58,830 bases of DNA, from contig WQXY01000014.1 of the NCBI GenBank assembly GCA_009781515.1, positions 1-58,830 on the forward strand. The letters run 5' to 3'. This document shows, in pieces, positions 51,837 through 58,830 of this stretch; the first letter of the stretch is position 1; every line of letters starts with the position of its first letter. The notes beneath the pieces were generated by a model that was not told the DNA's origin, did no database searches, and worked only from the letters and a program-made list of their open reading frames with translations. This DNA comes from Oscillospiraceae bacterium (GTDB lineage Bacteria > Bacillota > Clostridia > Oscillospirales > Oscillospiraceae). A program made the translations under genes and the position numbers.

Positions 51837-51968
51837 ATGAGAAAACCAAAAAATAGAATACAAAAGGTTCTCGCAAAAATAATATATAAAACTGCGGAAA
51901 ACGGTGCAGGACTCCCTAGTTCTTTTGGTTGGCATCAGCCAAAAGTTCCAAAAAAACTTTCAAAATGA
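51837..51968 (+). CDS. agrD: AgrD-type autoinducer peptide precursor, serine type
   Basis: The 43-residue precursor has the AgrD form: an amphipathic basic N-terminus (MRKPKNRIQKVLAKIIYKTA), a short core, and a C-terminal recognition tail QPKVPKKLSK with the conserved P-K-x-P/L pattern. By alignment to staphylococcal AgrD (five residues between the ring end and VP), the ring would be residues 28-32, SSFGW, closed through serine 28; no cysteine occurs anywhere, so it must be a lactone and not a thiolactone. AAAGGAGG lies eight bases upstream. It is followed by agrA, agrC and agrB. The ring assignment is an inference. Confidence 0.88.
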   Translation: MRKPKNRIQKVLAKIIYKTAENGAGLPSSFGWHQPKVPKKLSK

Positions 51969-51979
51969 ATAGTCACAAA

Positions 51980-52016
51980 CAGCCTGTGGATATTTGCATT
52001 GATATTCCACAGGCTG
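51980..52016 (+). terminator. Perfect 11-bp hairpin between agrD and agrA
   Basis: CAGCCTGTGGA (51980-51990) and TCCACAGGCTG (52006-52016) around a 15-base loop, followed by CATTGTATTATT. It may terminate part of the transcripts, giving more agrD than agrACB message, or stabilise a short agrD RNA. Confidence 0.65.
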
Positions 52017-52054
52017 CATTGTATTATTGAGTATAAAATAAAATCGAGGTATAT

Positions 52055-52756
52055 ATGAATATAGCAATATGTGAAGATGACGAGAAAATGCAAAACCACT
52101 TGGACGTTATTATTTCCGACTGGGCATCTTCAAAAAACATCAACGTAGTGACATCTGTATATCCAAGTGCTGAGGCTTTCCTCATGATATGGCAGGACTC
52201 CTCATTTGACTTGGCTTTTTTAGATATCCAACTGAAAACTGTAACAGGTATTGAACTTGCAAAGTATATCAGAAAAACTGATGAAAGGTTACCGATTGTG
52301 TTCATCACAAGCTTTGCACAATACGCACTGATCGGTTATGATGTTAATGCCATGCATTATCTTATAAAACCTGTATCACCAACAAGGCTAATTCCAATAT
52401 TAGACAAAGCATATATGCTCTGCAGGTCAAATCAGGATGCTGTTTTACTTGTAAGCGACGACTTAGGAAAAGTAAAGCTCCCATTTGGTGATATTTTATA
52501 TTTTTCAATACAATCACACATCGTTGATATCCATACAACCTCAAAAATATTTAGCAAACGCATGACCTTGAATGAGCTGATCGATATTTTACCAAGTTAC
52601 TTTATACGTATACATCGTTCGTATATAATAAACATGCTAAAAGTAGACTGCGTTTATAAAAAATCGCTTTTATTGAATGGTAGCAATCTACCAATTAGCA
52701 GGAATAATTCGAAGCAAGTAAACGAAGCTTTTATTAGGTTAAATATAGGACGGTGA
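52055..52756 (+). CDS. agrA: AgrA-like LytTR response regulator
   Basis: The 233-residue regulator has a receiver domain with the acidic pocket at residues 8-9 (ICEDDE), phospho-acceptor D57 (AFLDIQL) and the lysine in YLIKPVSPTRL. The C-terminal LytTR DNA-binding domain spans about residues 130-230 (YFIRIHRSYIINMLKV). It should be phosphorylated by the kinase encoded just downstream and activate the agr promoter. Start ATG follows a weak CGAGG. The stop overlaps the agrC region. Confidence 0.93.
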   Translation: MNIAICEDDEKMQNHLDVIISDWASSKNINVVTSVYPSAEAFLMIWQDSSFDLAFLDIQLKTVTGIELAKYIRKTDERLPIVFITSFAQYALIGYDVNAMHYLIKPVSPTRLIPILDKAYMLCRSNQDAVLLVSDDLGKVKLPFGDILYFSIQSHIVDIHTTSKIFSKRMTLNELIDILPSYFIRIHRSYIINMLKVDCVYKKSLLLNGSNLPISRNNSKQVNEAFIRLNIGR

Positions 52757-52761
52757 TTAGC

Positions 52762-54081
52762 ATGACGACCCAGTGGTTTGTTATTGGAATTTTTACTATT
52801 ATGGTTGAAAATTTTTCGTATACATTTTTCTTCCATCGTCGTTTTAACTCTAAATATAATGTAACATTTATGCCGATATTATTATGGTTATCAGCTTCTG
52901 CGTGGGGAGTTTTTGTTTATTTTTTATCATTAAACTCTCTTTATGATGTAGGCATTCTTGTTATTTACTCTGCTTACATCTTCATCTTTAAGCTTGGCAG
53001 TATTATTCAAAAATTATTAAATTTCCTACTTGCTATCGCGCTAACTTTAGGTAGTTCATTGGTTGGCGCAGGAGTAGCATCTTTATTAACAGATGTAACT
53101 ATTTCACACACATTACAATATCAAGACACCTCACGTTTGCTTGCACTTATATTTATCAAGTCATTGCAAGTTATATTGTTCTATGTGTTTTCATCAAAAA
53201 GATTCAATATTAAAAGTATAAAAAAAACATCCACGCTCTTATCATCTTTGCTTGTTGTTCTGATATTATCATGCTTATTTCTCATTTTTACAGGCATAAA
53301 CGAATTCGATACCGAGCTAAATAATACATTGGTTTGGTTATCCACAGGATTATTACTTCTACTTATTTCAGTTTTCATTTTATATGAAATGTTTATGCGC
53401 GAGGAATCAAGCAATATAGAGCTTTCTACCAAATTGCAGCGTTTAGAATTGGAGTCCGCACACTATAAAGAACTTGATACTATTCATGCCGATATCCGCA
53501 AGTGGCGGCACGAATATAATAATAATATAATTGCTCTTAAATCTCTTGTAGAAAGTGGAGATAGCAAGAAAACGCTTGAATATATCAGCACAATCAGCAA
53601 CATAGCTATGCAGGATACTATAACTCTTCAAACCGGAAACCTCGTATTGGATGCTGTTGTAAGTTCCAAATTGTGGTATGCCGATTCATTGGGGATTGAT
53701 GTTAGTATCCATGCCATATACCCCAAAGATAATCATATTGATGATAACGATATGTGCGCCATTGCCGGGAATTTGCTCGATAATGCAACAGAAGCATGTA
53801 TCCGCATAAATGATGATAAAAGAAAGAAGTTTATATCGTTTAGTTTACTTGCAAAAGGTAAAAATCTTGTGATTTCTGTTGTAAACAGTTATGAAGGTCA
53901 GATAAAAAAGAAAGGAACCCGATTTATTACTGACAAAGATGAACGTTTTCATGGTTTTGGCATTCAATACTTAGATTCTATAGTAGATAAGTATGAGGGT
54001 CAAGTTTTGCGCGAATATGCTGATGGTGTATTTGAAACTCATATATTGATCCCCTTAATACCTAAAAGCGAGGTTAAATAA
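52762..54081 (+). CDS. agrC: AgrC-like GHKL sensor histidine kinase
   Basis: The 439-residue kinase senses the autoinducer at its membrane domain of six to seven helices (residues about 5-210). The dimerisation helix has the H-box HADIRKWRHEYNNNIIALKS with phospho-histidine near residue 250. The GHKL ATPase domain has the N-box NLLDNATEAC and FHGFGIQYLDSIVDKYEG in the G region. I prefer ATG 52762, with AGGACGGTG upstream, to the GTG that overlaps agrA. agrB follows two bases after the stop. Confidence 0.92.
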   Translation: MTTQWFVIGIFTIMVENFSYTFFFHRRFNSKYNVTFMPILLWLSASAWGVFVYFLSLNSLYDVGILVIYSAYIFIFKLGSIIQKLLNFLLAIALTLGSSLVGAGVASLLTDVTISHTLQYQDTSRLLALIFIKSLQVILFYVFSSKRFNIKSIKKTSTLLSSLLVVLILSCLFLIFTGINEFDTELNNTLVWLSTGLLLLLISVFILYEMFMREESSNIELSTKLQRLELESAHYKELDTIHADIRKWRHEYNNNIIALKSLVESGDSKKTLEYISTISNIAMQDTITLQTGNLVLDAVVSSKLWYADSLGIDVSIHAIYPKDNHIDDNDMCAIAGNLLDNATEACIRINDDKRKKFISFSLLAKGKNLVISVVNSYEGQIKKKGTRFITDKDERFHGFGIQYLDSIVDKYEGQVLREYADGVFETHILIPLIPKSEVK

Positions 54082-54083
54082 TT

Positions 54084-54668
54084 ATGTCCGCTTTAATAAA
54101 TCGAATTGCCAACAACTGGAGCAATTTGGGTGTTATTGATAAATCTGACGTTGATATTTATGTTTATGGCTTGGAATTGCTGCTTTACTCCATACTAAAT
54201 CTTATTGCCATTTTAACAACAGCAGTTTTATATGGATATATGTTTGAAAGCATCATCTTAATAATAATATTAGTTCCATTCCAAGCTTTTGGTGGAGGAT
54301 ACCATGCAAAAACACATCTTAGATGTTTTCTTATTATGTATATCGGCTGGTGGATTGTTGTTCATATAATACCTATGATTAGTATATTCGTGGCTACCAT
54401 TATTTGTGTTTCATCTGTAATTGTTGTATTTTTGCTCGCACCCATTCCAAATGAAAATGTTCCAATGAGCGAAAATCAACGCCATAAAATGCGTCGTATA
54501 GTACGGATTATTGCATTGTGCGCTTTGTGTGCAAGTGTGTTTTTCATATGGGTTGTGGAAAGCTTAGCAATCATTGGTATCACTTCGGCTGCAGGTTTAG
54601 GTATTGCTGCACTATCAATGCTTGTTGCTCATTTAACGAATACTCACAAATGCAAAAAAAGTAGATAG
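54084..54668 (+). CDS. agrB: AgrB-type autoinducer processing peptidase
   Basis: This 194-residue membrane cysteine peptidase cuts the AgrD tail and closes the ring. The catalytic histidine and cysteine are H74 and C81 in FGGGYHAKTHLRCFLIMY, with the spacing of staphylococcal AgrB (H77/C84). Four to six membrane helices are predicted. It is the last gene of the agr operon, in the order agrD-agrA-agrC-agrB and not the usual B-D-C-A. The DUF362 gene converges one base away. Confidence 0.94.
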   Translation: MSALINRIANNWSNLGVIDKSDVDIYVYGLELLLYSILNLIAILTTAVLYGYMFESIILIIILVPFQAFGGGYHAKTHLRCFLIMYIGWWIVVHIIPMISIFVATIICVSSVIVVFLLAPIPNENVPMSENQRHKMRRIVRIIALCALCASVFFIWVVESLAIIGITSAAGLGIAALSMLVAHLTNTHKCKKSR

Positions 54669-54669
54669 T

Positions 54670-55716
54670 CTACAACTCAATCGCTTTTATTGGGCAAAAC
54701 TCGTGACAGCAGTAACATCTTATACAATCTCGCTCTTTAATGACTGCGAGATTGTTTTCCATTTTAATACATTTCATCGGGCAAATGCGGGCACAATCAC
54801 CGCAGCCGATGCAGTTATCCATTATCTGCGGAACAGCGTCACCCTTGTGCTTAACCGCAGGCTTAAAGCTTTTGCGAAGCGGCTCGGGGTCGTCACCGAG
54901 CCATGTAAGCGTCGAGGGGTCGGTGGTTGCAAAGCCCCGTGCCTGTGCTTCTGTGAGGGTATATACGCTGTCGGTACGAAGACCCATTAAATGGCACTGT
55001 GCCAAATCGACGGCATACGGGGATATCCCGCCGAAAATCGCACCCAAAAGCTTAGGGTCGCCGCCTGCCGGTCCCGGACCTTCCATGCCGTACACACCGT
55101 CAAGTATACAAAAACCGGGGTTTACACGTGCACAGATATCAACTAACATCCCCGCAAAGTCTTCACGCTTCGGAAACTTTCTGTGGAAATTCGGTTTGCC
55201 CATTCCCGGTATGCAGCCAAACAGGTTTTTTACTGCTCCTGTCATCGACATAAAGCTATGAGTTTTCACTTTTGCAAGAGAAATGACCAAATCCGCGTCA
55301 AGCACGGGTGCTAAAATATCAAACTTTTGTACAATCCGCCCCTCGGGATATGTCACTTTTTTGCTCTTTGTGTTAAAACTCAGCTTTGCACCCGAATTTT
55401 CTGCCGCTTCCCTCATTCCTGTTTTCCCGTATAACAGTTTTAATACAAACTTTGTGTGAGGTCCGCCCGTTGAGTCTATTATTGATACATCGGCACCGAC
55501 TTTGACAAATGCAGCGCACACCGCTTCGACAACCGCAGGGTGCGTAGTTGTTGCATCCTCCGGTTTTTTCGGCATAAGCAGATTTGGCTTTACGAGCACC
55601 GTTTTGCCGTTGCCGAGCAGAGCTTTAGCTCCGCCAAATGCGTCAAGCACCCTGTCTACAGCTTCGGCACACTTTTCATAATCGTCACATTTTGCTACAA
55701 AAACTTTGTTTTCCAT
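54670..55716 (-). CDS. DUF362-domain protein with two [4Fe-4S] clusters
   Basis: The 348-residue protein has a DUF362 domain (residues about 30-250: VLVKPNLLMPKKPEDATTTH, SIIDSTGGPHTKFV, LVISLAKVKTHSFMSMTGAV, KNLFGCIPG) and a C-terminal ferredoxin domain with CIGCGDCARICPMKC and CIRCYCCHEFCPIKAIEL. Relatives are common in anaerobes, often as electron carriers of unknown partner. No partner gene lies alongside. Its composition returns to the mid-GC level, marking the right edge of the AT-rich island. Five 10-bp repeats lie upstream of the start. Confidence 0.88.
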   Translation of the reverse strand: MENKVFVAKCDDYEKCAEAVDRVLDAFGGAKALLGNGKTVLVKPNLLMPKKPEDATTTHPAVVEAVCAAFVKVGADVSIIDSTGGPHTKFVLKLLYGKTGMREAAENSGAKLSFNTKSKKVTYPEGRIVQKFDILAPVLDADLVISLAKVKTHSFMSMTGAVKNLFGCIPGMGKPNFHRKFPKREDFAGMLVDICARVNPGFCILDGVYGMEGPGPAGGDPKLLGAIFGGISPYAVDLAQCHLMGLRTDSVYTLTEAQARGFATTDPSTLTWLGDDPEPLRKSFKPAVKHKGDAVPQIMDNCIGCGDCARICPMKCIKMENNLAVIKERDCIRCYCCHEFCPIKAIEL

Positions 55717-55744
55717 AAATATTTTCCTGTCATATTTTTGATTT

Positions 55745-55794
55745 CGATATTGAGTATTCGGGAGCTATCGCGAGCATATGCGAGATATCGCGAG
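55745..55794. repeat. Five phased 10-bp repeats upstream of the DUF362 gene
   Basis: Consecutive 10-mers CGATATTGAG, TATTCGGGAG, CTATCGCGAG, CATATGCGAG and ATATCGCGAG all end GAG, and two share TATCGCGAG. The array lies 29-79 bases upstream of the DUF362 start codon and 38 bases upstream of the rplM promoter. A 10-bp period places the units on one face of the helix, as expected of a multi-site operator. Confidence 0.6.
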
Positions 55795-55832
55795 ATTGCA
55801 CGGCGTAGTATAAGTTTTCTTAAAAAGATGTG

Positions 55833-55861
55833 TTGACACATGGTTTTTGCTATGGTATAAC
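55833..55861 (+). promoter_or_regulatory. Strong sigma-A promoter of rplM-rpsI
   Basis: TTGACA (55833-55838), 17-bp spacer ending in TGG, TATAAC (55856-55861). Confidence 0.85.
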
Positions 55862-55867
55862 AGTCAG

Positions 55868-55920
55868 GCACTCTATTGTTGCACTAATTATAACCTATTT
55901 AGTGGTTTTGTCAAAAAGGA
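55868..55920 (+). promoter_or_regulatory. Candidate L13 autoregulatory leader
   Basis: The leader contains CACTAA (55882-55887) pairing with TTAGTG (55899-55904) around a loop with TAACCTAT. This resembles the L13-leader motif of Firmicutes, in which free L13 binds its own mRNA, as I remember it. AAGGAAGG follows at 55916. Not aligned to the family model. Confidence 0.4.
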
Positions 55921-55932
55921 AGGAATACAGTA

Positions 55933-56379
55933 ATGTCAACAACTCTTGCAAAAAAGGAAACAGTTACCAGAAAATGGTACATCCTTGATGCTGCCGGCAC
56001 ACCCCTCGGACGTACGGCAACACAAGCAGCAGATTTACTTCGCGGAAAGCATAAGGTCGACTACACACCAAACGTCGATTGCGGCGATTTCGTCATAGTC
56101 ATCAACTGTGCCGACGCTGTTCTCACAGGCAACAAGCTTGAGCAGAAATTCTACCGCCGTCACAGCGGTTGGGTTGGCGGTCTCAAGGAAACAAGCTATA
56201 AACGTATTATGGAAACACGCCCGGAATTTGCGATGTCGCAGGCCGTTAAAGGCATGATGTCCAAAAACACACGTGACCGCGGTGCTCTTAAGCGTTTGCG
56301 TGTTTTCCCGAATGCCGAGCACAGGCATGAAGCACAAAAACCCGAAGTTTGGGCAGCAGGTAATGGAGGTGGCAAATAA
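55933..56379 (+). CDS. rplM: 50S ribosomal protein L13
   Basis: L13 (148 residues) is an early assembly protein of the large subunit. The core is complete: [40 protein letters not shown], and [14 protein letters not shown] six-residue longer C-terminus rich in glycine (NGGGK) is typical of Clostridia. Start at 55933 follows AAGGAAGG. The stop overlaps the rpsI start (TAATG), keeping L13 and S9 in step. Confidence 0.97.
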   Translation: MSTTLAKKETVTRKWYILDAAGTPLGRTATQAADLLRGKHKVDYTPNVDCGDFVIVINCADAVLTGNKLEQKFYRRHSGWVGGLKETSYKRIMETRPEFAMSQAVKGMMSKNTRDRGALKRLRVFPNAEHRHEAQKPEVWAAGNGGGK

Positions 56380-56783
56380 TGTATACAAGTAAGAAGCCGT
56401 ATCTCTACGGCACAGGTAGAAGAAAGTCCTCTGTTGCACGCGTTCATTTGTTCCCCGGCGGAACAGGCGCTATCACAATAAACGGTCGTGATATCGACGA
56501 ATATTTCGGTCTTGAAACACTCAAGTACATTGTACGTCAGCCGCTCAGTGCAACCGATATGGTCAGCAAGGTTGACATCAATGCAACCGTCAAAGGCGGC
56601 GGTGTCACAGGACAAGCCGGTGCAATCCGCCACGGCATTGCACGTGCACTCATTTTAGTTGACGAAAACTACAGACCCGCGCTCAAAGCCGCAGGCTTCT
56701 TGACACGTGACTCACGTATGAAAGAACGTAAAAAGTACGGTCTCAAGGCTGCACGCCGCGCCCCGCAATTCAGCAAGCGATAA
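56379..56783 (+). CDS. rpsI: 30S ribosomal protein S9
   Basis: S9 (134 residues) lies near the P-site tRNA. The start [18 protein letters not shown] is intact, as are [19 protein letters not shown] and the C-terminal [13 protein letters not shown], whose terminal Lys-Arg contacts the tRNA. It overlaps rplM by one base. A strong hairpin 28 bases downstream ends the operon. Confidence 0.97.
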   Translation: MYTSKKPYLYGTGRRKSSVARVHLFPGGTGAITINGRDIDEYFGLETLKYIVRQPLSATDMVSKVDINATVKGGGVTGQAGAIRHGIARALILVDENYRPALKAAGFLTRDSRMKERKKYGLKAARRAPQFSKR

Positions 56784-56811
56784 TATATTAAACTATATAA
56801 CCACACAAAAA

Positions 56812-56842
56812 GAGGTTGAGTCCCAAAATGAGACTCAACCTC
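56812..56842. terminator. Bidirectional terminator between rpsI and the lipoprotein gene
   Basis: A perfect 11-bp stem (GAGGTTGAGTC, 56812-56822, with GACTCAACCTC, 56832-56842). On the minus strand it is followed by TTTTTGTG, so it is a good terminator for the lipoprotein gene; on the plus strand only weak T richness follows. Confidence 0.8.
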
Positions 56843-56871
56843 AAACTATTGCAAATACTGTGTTTAATCTA

Positions 56872-57501
56872 TTAGCCGGGGCCCGTGTTGCCTGTATTGA
56901 GCGCAGGCGGCGGTCCTTCAACCAAGTTGATTTCTTTTGTAACTATTCCGCTTTTCAGAGTGCCTGTATGGAAAACGCGTACTTTACAATGCTCCGTAAT
57001 GCCCGGGTCGATTATGGCATTCGGGTCGATTTTTAATGTGTATGTATTCCCGTCTTGAAAATAAACAGATATTGAAGTTGAAGAAAACTCTGTGACAATT
57101 CCTGCAAAAAATGTCATTTTCTCGCCGCTTGCAGGGGGATGAGCGGGTTGCGGTGCACCCTGCTGGTCTGTTGTGCCTTTGGCGGGTGTGCCGTCATCAT
57201 GAACTGCAGTTGTTTCTGCCTGCGATATTGTTTTTATCGAAGCTGCGGTTATGCCTGATGTAAAATCGCCGAGAAAGCTCACTTCCAAAGTGTCACCGAG
57301 GTTTTCCGAGCCTTGAATGACAGTCTTATCATCAACTCCAAATGTGTATGTGGTGCCGTCCGGGGCTTGAATGTTAATCGAGAAATTTGATGCTTCAAGC
57401 AGAACACCTGCTTTTGTTGAAAGCGACTCACTCTGACCGCAAGCGGCAAGTGCAAAAATCAGCACCAATGCAATAACGATAATAGTATATCTCTTTTTCA
57501 T
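56872..57501 (-). CDS. Lipoprotein with two beta-rich halves, unknown function
   Basis: The 209-residue product has a lipoprotein signal (IIVIALVLIFALAACGQSES, lipid on the cysteine of LAAC). Two related segments follow, each with a strand pair around GxTYTFxVD (APDGTTYTFGVDDKTVIQGS and FQDGNTYTLKIDPNAIIDPG), joined by a Pro/Gln/Thr-rich linker (TPAKGTTDQQGAPQPAHPPA). This points to a duplicated small beta domain. No enzyme motif is visible. It is a single gene with a good terminator. I know no family name. Confidence 0.72.
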   Translation of the reverse strand: MKKRYTIIVIALVLIFALAACGQSESLSTKAGVLLEASNFSINIQAPDGTTYTFGVDDKTVIQGSENLGDTLEVSFLGDFTSGITAASIKTISQAETTAVHDDGTPAKGTTDQQGAPQPAHPPASGEKMTFFAGIVTEFSSTSISVYFQDGNTYTLKIDPNAIIDPGITEHCKVRVFHTGTLKSGIVTKEINLVEGPPPALNTGNTGPG

Positions 57502-57578
57502 ATGTTGTTTCTCCTTTAATATGTTGTATATTTCGCAATTTTCATATTAACAGCAATATGTGTCATCTCCGTGTCAAT

Positions 57579-57606
57579 GAGGGGTGGCGCGCAGCGCCGG
57601 GGTGGT
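57579..57606. repeat. Short GC-rich palindromic repeat (GGGGTGG-flanked hairpin)
   Basis: GAGGGGTGGCGCGCAGCGCC then GGGGTGG: a GGCGC/GCGCC hairpin bracketed by direct GGGGTGG copies. The form resembles dispersed GGGGTGGCGC...GCGCCGGGGTGG elements I know from anaerobic Firmicutes. It contrasts with the AT-rich sequence around it. Confidence 0.55.
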
Positions 57607-57613
57607 AGTTTGC

Positions 57614-58830
57614 TTATACTATGCCGTCTACTCTTTCTGCTACATTGCCTATTTCAAAAGACAAGTACTCGATTACGCCTCCCTTATCTCCTAATATATC
57701 TGCCTGGGTTATTAAATCTGCTTTTACCCCATATAATCTATTTGCGATTTCTTTGATATTTGATGTATCTGTAGAATTATTCAAACGATTCATAACACTG
57801 TCCAAGCTGTTACAAATTTCGTTAAATGATATTTTTTGCGTTTCGTCAATAACGGAACCAAGCTTATGTCCATCAAGCTCACCTCTTAAAAAGAATGATA
57901 GTATATTACACATAAATGCATAATCTTCCAACTGCTTGTCCGCTGTGTGTTCCATGTTCTGTCCGCTCTCCGGCTTTACTAATGTATCAAAAAAAGAAAT
58001 TGCATCCGACAGGCTGTCTTTGAGAACTGTTAAATTCTTAAATCCCGGTATTTCACCGCCTTGTCGCATTTCATCAACTTCGGCAGCGAATATGATGATG
58101 TTTAACTTAAACAAACAATCATCAAGAAATAGTGCCGAAACTTCATCAATAGGTTTATCTTCAATCCCTTTAACCAAGGCTGTTATTTCGTTTTTTATAT
58201 AGTCGTAACCATCGATACTGTCGATTATGTTTTGCCCATTATTTTTTATTTCATTGATTTTTTCTATTGATGACTTTCGCATATCTTCAATTATAAGAGT
58301 TGTGAGTTCATTGAGAAATTGTAAGGTCCTGCCAGCATTTTCATTTAATACGCCTGCCAACTTGATATACTCCAAACGAATCGGTTCCTGAATCGCTTTA
58401 TGCTCGGGATTTGATCGTGCGACTGTCATACTGACACCACAAGCTAATATATTTGATTCAAAAGCGGCATCTTCAATAATTCCTAATATTGAAAAGCGGT
58501 TTGTTATTTCGTCAGGATTATCTGCAATGCTTGTTATATTAGATAGTACAGAGCCTACCATATCAGCAAGTTTATCGGTTTTCAATGCAATTGCATCCCA
58601 GAAAGGAGTTCCTGCCTTTCTAACATGGCTTGCTGTCTCTTTTGCTTGTGCGACAAAACTATTTAGACCTTTTACAATTTCATCTGTTGTTTTTGAATAA
58701 CTCATTATTGTTTTCTCCTTAATTTTATTTTGGGAGATTGATGTGAGGTTGTATTTACGATACTCCTTTGGTGAAATTCCCATATATGCTTTAAAACTGC
58801 GGGTAAATCCTTCGTGAGAGTCATAACCGT
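57614..58830 (-). CDS. AraC-type HTH in frame with a degenerate chemoreceptor-like domain (5' end cut by window)
   Basis: At the window edge the minus strand reads GYDSHEGFTRSFKAYMGISP followed by KEYRKYN, the last helix-turn-helix of an AraC regulator. No stop follows; the frame runs on for another 370 residues. From about 90 residues past MSYSKTTDEI the sequence (IIEDAAFESNILACGVSMTV then ARS, later EYIKLAGVLNENAGRTLQFL) resembles the hairpin tip of methyl-accepting chemotaxis proteins (xxDIAFQTNILALNAAVEAA), but key residues have changed. AAGGAG lies eight bases before the inner ATG at 58707, so the C-terminal part could also be made alone. The N-terminal end is outside the window. The chemoreceptor likeness is my own reading and needs a profile search. 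Confidence 0.6.
   Translation of the reverse strand, partial: GYDSHEGFTRSFKAYMGISPKEYRKYNLTSISQNKIKEKTIMSYSKTTDEIVKGLNSFVAQAKETASHVRKAGTPFWDAIALKTDKLADMVGSVLSNITSIADNPDEITNRFSILGIIEDAAFESNILACGVSMTVARSNPEHKAIQEPIRLEYIKLAGVLNENAGRTLQFLNELTTLIIEDMRKSSIEKINEIKNNGQNIIDSIDGYDYIKNEITALVKGIEDKPIDEVSALFLDDCLFKLNIIIFAAEVDEMRQGGEIPGFKNLTVLKDSLSDAISFFDTLVKPESGQNMEHTADKQLEDYAFMCNILSFFLRGELDGHKLGSVIDETQKISFNEICNSLDSVMNRLNNSTDTSNIKEIANRLYGVKADLITQADILGDKGGVIEYLSFEIGNVAERVDGIV

Noticed and set aside
1..58830. CRISPR array, rRNA genes, phage or complete insertion sequences
   Set aside because: No regularly spaced direct repeats, rRNA motifs, transposase or phage structural genes were seen.

Overview
The window reads as a piece of chromosome from an anaerobic member of the Clostridia, most likely a gut- or rumen-type lineage that I cannot name more closely. 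The reasons are a SCIFF peptide with its radical SAM maturase, a tungsten-type aldehyde ferredoxin oxidoreductase, an OLE RNA with its membrane partner OapA, a Clostridia-style agr quorum-sensing operon, and the order nusB-xseA-xseB-ispA-tlyA-nadK-argR-recN. Most genes have mid-range GC. The stretch from about 45.6 to 54.7 kb looks clearly richer in AT.

Layout. 0-1.3 kb: a HaeIII-type restriction endonuclease next to a tRNA-Leu(UAG) gene. 1.3-10.2 kb: a small membrane protein, then a minus-strand housekeeping operon (Asp23 protein, nusB, xseA, xseB, ispA, OLE RNA, oapA, tlyA, nadK, argR, recN). The OLE RNA has its own promoter, and dxs, common at this place in other Firmicutes, is absent. 10.2-14.7 kb: a beta-helix protein and an aldehyde ferredoxin oxidoreductase operon (ferredoxin, AOR, MoaD-like protein). 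14.8-22.7 kb: a large BvgS-like hybrid sensor kinase, divergent from an FtsX-type ABC export system. 22.7-26.1 kb: class II aldolase, SCIFF maturase and SCIFF peptide, cysteine synthase. 26.3-30.8 kb: a carbamoyl-phosphate synthase operon in which CarA has only its N-terminal domain and CarB is fused to diaminopimelate epimerase. 30.9-38.4 kb: a peptide/nickel-type ABC importer with an RCC1-like propeller in one permease and a coiled-coil insert in one ATPase. 38.4-44.6 kb: a DUF4914 protein and a ydjI-like SPFH / zinc-ribbon / TPM / XpaC membrane-stress operon. 44.6-54.7 kb: a MITE-like element, then an AT-rich island with a secreted protein, two lipoproteins and an ABC-2 exporter on one strand, facing a complete agr operon with a serine-type autoinducer peptide. 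54.7-58.8 kb: a DUF362 ferredoxin protein, rplM-rpsI, a lipoprotein, and the in-window part of an AraC-type HTH that runs in frame into a degenerate chemoreceptor-like domain.

A short palindromic repeat (core CTGGATTGCCACG...GCAATGACGG) occurs six times in the intergenic spaces, and a second repeat family has inserted in frame inside the SCIFF maturase. The observations I find most worth following are the rebuilt carbamoyl-phosphate synthase, the decorated peptide transporter, the agr/secreted-protein island, and the OLE RNA locus. All function calls come from reading the translated sequence and gene order. No database search was possible.
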